From the NCBI RefSeq assembly GCF_018143015.1, contig NC_054741.1, forward strand, positions 61,005,197 through 61,069,196: 64,000 nt of DNA, in the 5' to 3' direction. Origin of the DNA: Lytechinus variegatus (lineage: Eukaryota > Echinodermata > Echinoidea > Temnopleuroida > Toxopneustidae). Positions 56,421 through 64,000 of the stretch are shown piece by piece. How positions within the stretch are numbered: position 1 is the first letter of the stretch; every line of letters begins with the position of its first letter. The notes beneath the pieces were generated by a model that was not told the DNA's origin, searched no databases, and saw only the letters and a list, made by a program, of their open reading frames with translations. Position numbers and translations under genes: made by a program.

Positions 56421-56864
56421 CCATTTCGTAGTTACTTCATGGGCAATATTGGTCAAATGACCTTTCATTTCTTCCATCATGATAGGCAGATTTCAAAGCA
56501 AGATATTACGTAAGCTTGCCTTACATAGCAGGATGAAGAAATTGAATAGACCAGGTGACTAGAATAGCACACCAATGAACACTTAATGAAGGTATTTGTT
56601 GCATCCCTACTTTGAATGCATATCTTAGCATGTTGCACAATGTACTTGACAAACTGTGAAATACCAGTCGTTCGTGGAAGCATTGTTGTTTTTTGTGGAT
56701 GTAAATGAAAACGACAATTCAAAAGAATATATGAATAATCAAGACATCAAAGTTGGTGCTTATCTCATTAGATTGTAAAGCACCATGTCACTTTAGTACA
56801 AATGACCTTCTTCTGTTCATGCGTAGAATCTCTTGATCATGCGCAGAAAGGAACTACGAACTGG
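56421..56864 (-). mobile_element. Uninterrupted copy of the 18026 TIR element
   Basis: 444 bp, inverted relative to the copy at 18026. It has matching TIRs (one with a mismatch) and preserves both empty target sites that are filled in the other copy. Divergence between copies is moderate by eye. Confidence 0.85.
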
Positions 56865-57059
56865 CTTATTTGCAAACTCCTAACCTTTTTTTTTGTTGTG
56901 GCTTACTTTGCATCTTAAAGCTCCATTTTTTTGTCCTTTGTATTTTCTGACAGGTAGGGCCCTATAAGCCTGCCTACATGGACTTGGATTTACCATCTGG
57001 TAGTCTTTACTCTATAGTCTACTTTCTGTAACATTCTTCGAAGATAGTACCACTATCAG

Positions 57060-57132
57060 GTTTATTTTCTTTCTTTCTCTCTCTCTCTTTCTTTCTTTCT
57101 TTTGTTTCTTTTTCTCTCTCTCTTTTTTCTCC
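57060..57132 (+). repeat. CT-rich simple repeat
   Basis: TTTC and CTCT units, about 70 bp of almost pure pyrimidine. Confidence 0.85.
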
Positions 57133-57238
57133 CCTTCTTCCATTTTGCCAACTGATAATATGATTTTGCCTACTGCAAGGAATGTGTGTGTGGGGGGGAT
57201 GTCATACCCCCACCCCCTCTCTAGCTACAGCCCTGCAT

Positions 57239-58751
57239 ACATCTATTTATAAACAAAATAACGATACTCCAGAGAATAGACAGAAAAGCAAAATTAATTG
57301 ATTTTTATGTTTTCTTAATAGTTTATTGGAACGTTGTGATCTAATGTTTACATTCTTGTGTAGTTTTTTTTCCGCGCGACAAACAGCATATTCATGCGCT
57401 GTTTGTATTCATTATCACAGGTTTTGAAAACGAATGGAGACAAATATCGTTCACAATGAAAGTACACACGTATAAAACACTTTCATGCATGGAGCAATAC
57501 TTGGTTTCCAAAACTTTTCCAAGGTTATATAGTACTCGATAAGCTTCATCTCAGATTTTCATGACGTCATCTTTACTTGGTTGACGTCGCTTTTTTTTAT
57601 AACGGAGCACGTGATAAACAGACGACTCATGGTTGCGTCATTATAGTTTGTGATATTTCGCCTAATATTGTGTTAAGGAATCAAGAATGCGGTCGGTTTT
57701 CTTTTTTTATATAAAAAATGACAGAGCATTCCAATAGAGAATGGTGACAGTTTAGCATAAAATCGCAAAATATCAATAACATATACTAAGCAAAAGATGA
57801 AAGAAACAATGGTTCTTTACTTAAAACAGCGTGTCATCTCATAAAACTCCATACTTCTTCAAGTACCTGTTGATGGCATGCGTGACAATATCTGCAGTTA
57901 TCACACATTATGTACACATTCTAACAGATTTACACAAATCGACGCCGTCTAATAAAATGCTCAATGAATACGACTGCTCTATTTCCATTTCCCCCATTCA
58001 ACCATAATACCTATTTGATATCGAATGAGCTGGGTTAATACTACTTTTTCTGTCTTTTACACAATGTTAGAGGTCGGCAACTGTCTTTAAGAAGCAGTGA
58101 AATATGATCTTAAAGGTAAAACAGTTAAGACAACACTTCCAATCTGTTTTTTTTGTTTAAGTTGTAATATACATGTCACACCTATTAAATAAATGTACCA
58201 GGGGCTCGTTGCAGAAATTGTTGCGATCAAACGTAACTAAAAAAAATCTTACGCAGCTTGATTTTCAGCCAATAAAGCACCTGTATTCGGGACTTATACG
58301 CTTGATATTTTGACTTGCGTTTAAACGCAACTCTTTCTGCAACAGGCCCCCTGATCTGTCCTTTGAACCATTGCACATCTCAATTAAAAACAATATATAT
58401 AGATAGAAATTAATATATACACAACATGCCACTGAAATAGAAATCCATTTCATATCTATAAGCGATTGAATTCGAAGACTTTCCTAACAACATGAACTAT
58501 GAGTCTAGAGGCACGATGAAATTAGATTTGATCAAACGCCACTCACGCCAAAAATAAAATCAATTTATCAAAATGCGCATTATTACATAATGTTCGCGCG
58601 TAGTCTTCCCCATGATGACGTACGACAAAACATACAAAGAAAGGAAGCCAAGTTTGCAGGATTCTGGCTAAAGGAGACTTATACAAAAATAAAGTTTGAA
58701 CAGACTCGGGAATGAAGAAAGACGAGGAAGGGTTAATAGATTTAAATATTT
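57239..58751. other. 3' flank / 3' UTR of the carbonic anhydrase gene
   Basis: No coding signal. A short inverted GTTGCGATCAAACG / CGTTTAAACGCAAC pair around 58220-58330 hints at another MITE (GGGGCTCGTTGCAGAAA / TTTCTGCAACAGGCCCC, 58201-58350). No AATAAA on the minus strand near the stop was convincing. Confidence 0.45.
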
Positions 58752-59003
58752 CTATAGTAAACGGCAGACGACGCCCATCAATGCAGAAAGGACGAGGAAA
58801 AGATTTACAGAGATGATGTTTCCAGAGTTGTTGTCTGCACTGTATCCCATACCGGGTTGCGAGGGATTCGGGTAGCCGTTCCTCAGGACCTGTCGACCGT
58901 TCAGGAGCTGTACGGGTCGGAAGTTGTCTTCGATGTGCATCATTTCAAGTTGACCGCTTGGTTCCATAAAGAATCCTTGGTAGAGTTCACGGAACATGTC
59001 AAG
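58752..59003 (-). CDS. Carbonic anhydrase terminal exon with GPI-type tail
   Basis: 252 bp including stop. Acceptor has a long pyrimidine tract ending CCTCAG. Encodes the conserved NFRPVQ-LNGR end of the fold, a polar stem, and a C-terminal hydrophobic segment of about 20 residues preceded by small residues (NNSG). Confidence 0.92.
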   Translation of the reverse strand, partial: LDMFRELYQGFFMEPSGQLEMMHIEDNFRPVQLLNGRQVLRNGYPNPSQPGMGYSADNNSGNIISVNLFLVLSALMGVVCRLL

Positions 59004-59347
59004 CTGAGGAAAAAGAAAAAAAAAAGAAATTAAATTGTATAAACTTTATGGGATACATTTATCGTTTTTAAATGTAGGAAGAGAAAAAATAGGCCTTATT
59101 TTATGCACTCTCTTAAAGCAGCTTAGCCTTCAAACACATTTGTCTTGTTGGGAAATATTGAAAAAAAAATCCCATCTTTCCCTCACCTGATTATGTGAGA
59201 GATGAATGACGTCACATCCGACGGTCCACGTTACACTTTCCCAGCACTTGGGAACTGTCAGAGAGCCGTTGTATCTGTAGTAACATGAAAGGTCGCTTGG
59301 CAACATATCACGGAGGGGTAGGTGTGCGTAGTATTCTACCTTGGTAT
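58752..59347 (-). CDS. Alpha carbonic anhydrase, GPI-anchored type, 3' part (last two exons)
   Basis: Zinc enzyme interconverting CO2 and bicarbonate; only the C-terminal 136 or so residues are here, in exons 59347-59187 (161 bp, starts with two bases of a split codon) and 59003-58752 (ends TAG). The first exon reads KVEYYAHLPLRDMLP, YYRYNGSLTVPKCWESVTWTV and HLSHNQ. The second reads LDMFRELYQGFF, then MMHIEDNFRPVQLLNGRQV. These are the family landmarks YRY-GSLT-P, E-VTW and NFRP-Q-LNGR. Thr199 (human CA2 numbering) is kept, while the next Thr is Val and the second Pro is Lys. Cys203 is present, as in secreted CAs with a Cys23-Cys203 bond. The C-terminus (NNSGNIISVNLFLVLSALMG plus VVCRLL) is a small-residue site followed by a hydrophobic tail, typical of a GPI signal. 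The zinc histidines lie on exons beyond the window. In sea urchins such CAs serve skeleton formation; that role here is inference. Confidence 0.93.
59187..59347 (-). CDS. Carbonic anhydrase penultimate exon
   Basis: 161 bp exon with acceptor CATATACAG and donor GTGAGG, ending in phase 0. It holds the Thr199 loop (GSLTVPKC) and the VTWTV strand. The intron upstream runs off the window (at least 4.6 kb) and is full of MITEs. Confidence 0.93.
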
Positions 59348-59477
59348 CTGTATATGAACGACAATTATAGAAGAGTTAAAAACCAAATATGTAAAGTCAG
59401 TAAACATTATGTATGCGACTATCTTTCACAAGGACTTGATTTTTATTTCATAGGAACCTAATTGACCAGACCCAGTA

Positions 59478-59660
59478 GGTGTTTCATAAAGCTTATAGTA
59501 AGTACGAGCCCCGGGTATGAGCAACCTTACGTACGAGTGGTGATCCTTGTGGTAAATGATATACTCCAAATTTCCATTGATGTTTTATTTAGCGTCTTAG
59601 AAAGGATCACCAGTCGTTTGTTAAGCCGCTTGTAACTTACGAACAGTTTTATGAAACACC
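59478..59660. mobile_element. 183 bp MITE flanked by TA
   Basis: Ends GGTGTTTCATAAAGC and a TTTTATGAAACACC complement, with TA on each side. Intact relative of the interrupted copy at 50179. Confidence 0.82.
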
Positions 59661-60530
59661 TACCCGATCAGGGCTCCTCACACCGCACTGATCTGTTGAA
59701 GTAGTCGGTCAAGATCAGCAAGGAATCCGGGCCGAACTACCATTATCGGCTAGGTCTATCTTGATCTTCATCTTGATCGCTCTTGTTACCTTTTTGAATT
59801 TTTTGAATATTTCCAAAACATTCAGGTAGTTATCCAGGCCGTTGTCGTCGACAACGTTGTCGACCCGACCGTAGACATGATAGATGATTGATCCGGATTA
59901 GATTCCAGAGCTCGACCGACCACTCCTACACAAAGGTTCACGAACCGATGACCTGATCTGATCTAATCATGTTGGGGGTATCAACAGTGGCAAGCAAGCT
60001 GACATGGCAAAGATATCTGTGATCTAGACCTTGAATTCGCTCTTTCGAGCAATGGTCGGGTCGACAGCTTTTCTTTATTTCAGGTCTTTCGCTGAAATTT
60101 TTTCCGAGTTCTGTAATAAGATGGGAAGTGTGTTGAAAACGCCAAAATTCAGGAAGGATGATTGTGCATACATAAATGCCGAACATCGGGGATAGTTTTT
60201 GTACGGTCAGAATATAATTCAGAGAATTACAGTTGTTTGGCGGATTAAAATTTACAAAGCAAGCACGCCGACCAGTTTAGTTTTGTACCAAAAGTTGTTT
60301 TGAAAACCTGGAGTTAATGCGTGTGCTCTGTAATGAGCCGAATGAGCCATGAGATCTGCAATTCACAGTCAGTTCGGCCATCTTTGAACGCAAATTCTTG
60401 GTATTTTAGGAGCTTACTTTATTCCCTTAAAAGGTGTTGGAGGGTTCATATAAATGTAATTTACGATTTGTTACCCGTGTGTTAATTACGCATTAGTTTT
60501 TATCATTTGCTTCTCCTCCTGTCGTGTTAA

Positions 60531-61224
60531 AGGCCCCCTCACACCTAACCGAATTGCCTGAAATATGCATTGCGATGGCTGGTGAAAGGCATTTATTTAA
60601 GAAATCGCTTTCAATGGTAACTGATAGTAAATCATATTACCCTTCGTGTTTGAGTTCGTACACCTTCTGAACTGACAGTTGCAATTTATTCGAATTCGAG
60701 CGGAAATTGTGAACATGTTTAAAATTTCCCGACGAATTGAGAAATCGTTGGTCATCTGTTTGAATTCGCATCTCTTATTTAGTCTGCGGTAATCGTTAGT
60801 TTAGCGTTCGTGTTTTATTGTCGGACATAGTCCCTCATCGCGCTCTTGCCAAAGTGGACCGATCTCGAAAGAACCCGTAACGAAGAAACACGATGACACA
60901 ACGAACAAGATTGCCCGATCTATTCCCTCGTCTTCGTTTCTAATCGCACGCCGTATCAAACCATTGCTCACTGTTTGTTCGTCTTATTGGGTTTAATCAA
61001 CCCTTCGCTCGCCTTCGGCCGCAATTTTTCTACAAAAAAATCGATATCCTTCGCATGTCATATTTATCATTCGCTTACCATTCGTTGATAAAATTTGACA
61101 ATAGTTACTGATCGCATGATTTGACTGATATTTTATTTGAATTCGTTGAATTCGCGTGCATTTCGTTCATTTTCTCCATTCGTCACCCTTCGTCCGCTTA
61201 CGTTCGGTCAGGTGTGAGGGGGCT
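60531..61224. mobile_element. 694 bp MITE with TTAA target duplication
   Basis: Ends AGGCCCCCTCACACCT / AGGTGTGAGGGGGCT, flanked by TTAA at 60527 and 61225. The interior is rich in TTCGTT/GAATTCG steps; no coding frame. In the carbonic anhydrase intron. Confidence 0.87.
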
Positions 61225-61249
61225 TTAACTGCGGCATGAAGCGACTGTA

Positions 61250-61479
61250 CACTGTTAAAATCATTTAAACAACGCTGTTTACTATGTGAATCGCACAGTA
61301 GTTGTTTAAACATTTAAACAAGTGTTCAAAATCTTAAACAACACAGTTTAAATTCAAATATTTGACTATGAATAATTTAAGCATGGTTGTTTAAGATTTT
61401 AAACACTTGTTTAAAATGTTTAAACAACTACTGTGCGATTCACATAGTAAACAGCGTTGTTTGAATTGTTTTTAACAAT
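61250..61479. mobile_element. 230 bp near-perfect palindrome (foldback MITE)
   Basis: Starts CACTGTTAAAAT and ends ATTGTTTTTAACA. The arms share AACAACGCTGTTTACTATGT, GAATCGCACAGTAGTTG and TTTAAACAAGTG with only scattered mismatches over about 95 bp; the loop is short. Confidence 0.88.
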
Positions 61480-62100
61480 ATGCAGATATATTATAGATTA
61501 TATTTCTATTTTCAACGACTTCTAGCCAAAGCTAAGATGACGAGGAGAGTATCCAGACACTGGCTTGTAGTTTCTCGGTCAACTTTTTGTCATGTTAGTA
61601 AACAGTTATTGTTATTATTTTAAATAATATCTTCTTTCAACGTGAAGTCCACCCTGACACCATGGTTCTAAAAGCAGAACAATTATAGAAAATATTAACC
61701 AAAGTTCTATACGAACATCCATCGAAAGAATTAATAGCAAAGAAATTAATATTGAAAGTTTTTCATTTTTGTGTCATCTCAGGCAAGGAGCTGTCCAGGA
61801 AGTCATATAACGTAAATTAGATACATTTAATTTGTTACTGATTCATTTATAAAGACTAAAATAGTTTCTTTTTAATCTATAGACGTATGAGTGAAATAGG
61901 TCTAATAAATGTTTCTTTTCATACAAATGTAAAAATAAAATGTAAAAAATTCAATTTTCTGACGAATGACATTATGACGTCACAAACTTAGAAATTTAAG
62001 AATGCATAACTCGGTTAATCTCTGATGGATCATTTCCGAACCTTTTGTCAGTGTGTTCCTGTACGTTTTTTGCATTTATTAAAATCAACTTAATGTCAGT
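61480..62100. other. Carbonic anhydrase intron, unremarkable
   Basis: AT-rich; a GTGAAGTCCACCCTGACACC phrase near 61640 resembles a TTAA-MITE end, but no partner end was found. Confidence 0.4.
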
Positions 62101-62397
62101 CATGGGCGGAAATTCCAAGGGGACGCGTTCCCCTACCATTTGGAAAGGTGACACGACATGAAATGTGCCCCCTACTGGTCTTTGTGAAAATTTGTGATAG
62201 AAAAAAGTTTTTTCCCAATTTCATCTTTATCTTTGTTTTACTTGTCAAATTTATTTTGGACGAAATGACCTTACATTTTGGACGATAACTTTTTTTTGCT
62301 GGTCAAATTTCCAGGGGGAAATATGCCCCCTCCCCCTTGGAAAATCCTGAATCGGTCCCTGGTTCTTCCTACCGTTTGGGAGGGATTTCCGCCCATG
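62101..62397. mobile_element. 0.3 kb MITE, CATGGGCGGAAATTCC ends
   Basis: Ends CATGGGCGGAAATTCC and GGGATTTCCGCCCATG. Near the right end it contains GGAAAATCCTGAATCGGTCC, a motif shared with the G-rich repeats at 28.2 and 36.1 kb. Confidence 0.8.
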
Positions 62398-62996
62398 ATG
62401 TCACTGTTGGCTTACCCTTACAGACGGAAAGAATTATATCTATTTCTAAAAATAGGATTTTATGACATTCTTTATGAAGGAGTAACTAGATCATACATGC
62501 TGAGAAGCCAGGAGTTCGTACAAAATAAAGGCGAAGCCATAAGCACAAAAATACGATTTTAAGGGAGAACAAACTTTATTTACTGTAAACTGCGATTGGA
62601 TGTATTCTACTGCATTCCAGTGCACTATACTTAGGGATGGTTAAAAAGCAAGGGAAAACTCTAAATGCAAAGAAGTTGGGCTACAAACAAGTCGAAGGTA
62701 TATAAGGTTGAAGGTAACGTTAAAAAAGGATTGTATGTAGTATGTGGAACACACTTAGAATTTTTTACAAAAAATATCAAATTTGAAACTTTTTCTGCAA
62801 CAACGGGAACTTCTTCACGGGTTAGGTTCATGCTGCTGAACTGATTAACCCGATCAAACCCAAATCAACCTTATCAAGCAGAATGAGACTGATAAATAGG
62901 GTCGGAAGAACTGGCCTGATTGGGTTTATTCAAGTTTACAGATCGGCAGTGCATCTGAGCACCCTTCTTTTGCGTTGTACCTTAAAGGAAACTCCT

Positions 62997-63143
62997 GGGG
63001 AGCATTTCATCAACATTTTTCTCCGAAAAGTTGTCAGACCTGACATCTTTCCTTGATTCTGATTGGCTAGAGTTACTGTTACTATGGTAATTGTCGGATA
63101 AAACAGAACTTGTCGGACAAAAACCCTTCATAAAACGCTCCCC
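62997..63143. mobile_element. 147 bp MITE, second copy of the GGGGAGC family
   Basis: Same ends and interior order as the copy at 18325 (TTTCATCAACATTTTT, TTGTCAGA, GATTGGCT, GTCGGATAAAA). Lies in the carbonic anhydrase intron. Confidence 0.83.
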
Positions 63144-64000
63144 TGTTGTTGCGTTTGGGGTGCAAATTTGTAGATTTTTTAAAAATTCTTAATGTATAAA
63201 GGATTTGGGCTCTGAAGATGAGATTATTTTGGGGGCATAAAATGTTTGCCAGTGGTCATTTTGGAGAGTGCATAAAAGAGTGAAGCTGTATGAGATGGGT
63301 GACATAAGTAGCTTTGATAAAATGTGATTTTTATATCGTGCTGATTAATGATTTAATTTGCGATGAAATGGTTAATATTCAACAGGTATTTGTTTACTAA
63401 TTAAACTTAATTAAAGCCTGGTAATGCGACCATGCTACACAGCGTTAGGTGATTAAAAGCATGTTAAAATACCGCGTCCATTATAATGACGCTTTTGTAT
63501 GAAGCAGGGTTACAATATTAAAACTATCTATAATATTATATTAATCAGTGTTATTTTCTCAGTTATTCGATAAGAGTTTTGATAGTAAAGACATTCCAAC
63601 AAACCGATTATTAACCAGACAAAATAATCGAATGTGTAATAAACTCATTCAATAAAAAGATCTTTAGACAAAAAAATCATAGTGAAGATTTTTGCATGAA
63701 AGAAAAACACATATTTGTGGTCAACATACGACGTTGCAGATGCGGACGCGGAGCTCAGCCACGCGGTTCGACGCATTCAATGATTTTATCGACAATCTTT
63801 TTAAGATATTAGACTTTGCGTTAAAAAAGCTCAAATTGCTTGCATTGCGAATGCTGACGTTACTGCGAACTATATCACGAAATATTAGAATTTCCATAGT
63901 ACCCATTGTAACCCAAAATTGTAGTTCTTTTGTTCATATATATATATATTTCTAAATCTTCTCGATGAGAAATTGCGTATCAAATTTTTCGGAAATAAAC
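63144..64000. other. Right edge, probable carbonic anhydrase intron
   Basis: Sequence 63690-63955 is open on both strands for 60-87 codons with a GC-richer core, but it matches no carbonic anhydrase segment and has no convincing splice pair. Confidence 0.4.

Larger units (their letters stand above)
54750..57238. repeat. Composite of the same G-rich/GCGAGCGC repeat family
   Basis: GGCTGTAGCCAGAAG near 54752 and CTCTAGCTACAGCCC near 57218 could be outer ends. Inside are GATGTTGCGAGCGCAAATTG (55458), AATGCGAGCGCGCAACGCG (55646), GAACGCGATGCGCGAGC (55764), a C-rich head near 55930 and the MITE at 56421. Treating it as one unit is tentative. Confidence 0.45.

Noticed and set aside
62590-62640. 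Minus-strand SIVHWN, similar to the alpha carbonic anhydrase LVHWN zinc-site strand
   Set aside because: The residues before and after do not fit the family (no ELH before it, no DGLAV after it), there is no convincing splice pair, and the bases are a near-palindrome; taken as chance.
63692-63955. Open frames on both strands at the right edge, one reading FNDFIDNLFKI
   Set aside because: Resembles a carbonic anhydrase segment only loosely and on the wrong strand; no splice sites fit.

Overview
The window looks like nuclear DNA of a marine invertebrate deuterostome, most likely an echinoderm and probably a sea urchin. The reasons are AT-rich sequence, small exons in long introns, sea-urchin-like genes, and a very high density of short terminal-inverted-repeat (TIR) elements, long foldback elements, tRNA-type SINEs and CR1/jockey-like LINE pieces. 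The species call is inference. No bacterial operons, rRNA, CRISPR array or canonical tRNA gene was seen.

Three host genes can be supported. (1) A complete nine-exon gene on the minus strand, 26913 down to 4186, encodes mitochondrial cob(I)alamin adenosyltransferase (MMAB/PduO family). Its coding exons join in phase into a predicted 286-residue protein, and its 22.7 kb is mostly transposon-filled intron. (2) A single-coding-exon gene on the plus strand, 44056-45219, encodes a PH-domain endosomal adaptor of the Sesquipedalian/PHETA (FAM109, IPIP27) family with a C-terminal F&H motif for OCRL. (3) The last two exons of an alpha carbonic anhydrase lie on the minus strand, 59347-58752. It ends in a hydrophobic GPI-type tail, and the rest of the gene must lie beyond the right edge. 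MMAB and PHETA1 are also neighbours on human 12q24, so their linkage here may be ancestral.

Layout: 1-4.2 kb is 3' flank of MMAB with minisatellites and MITEs. 4.2-26.9 kb is MMAB; its introns hold a pearl-like tandem-repeat element, long-TIR TA-flanked elements, tRNA-SINE and 7SL-like SINE sequence, a truncated but open LINE, and tetranucleotide arrays. 27-44 kb is intergenic, dominated by G-rich 'GCTCGCGCTTCGCGCTCGC' repeat elements and a 2.7 kb foldback nested inside a smaller MITE. 44-48 kb is PHETA and its probable 3' UTR. 48-58.7 kb is intergenic repeats. 58.7-64 kb is the 3' end of the carbonic anhydrase gene and its long intron.

The three genes act in separate processes: cobalamin cofactor synthesis in mitochondria, endosome-to-Golgi/phosphoinositide traffic, and extracellular CO2/bicarbonate chemistry. 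The strongest unusual signals are the MITE-within-MITE and LINE-within-MITE nests with readable empty sites, the foldback, the 7SL/Alu-like SINE head, regularly spaced DR1 nuclear-receptor motifs in a tandem repeat, and a stray copy of part of an MMAB exon.
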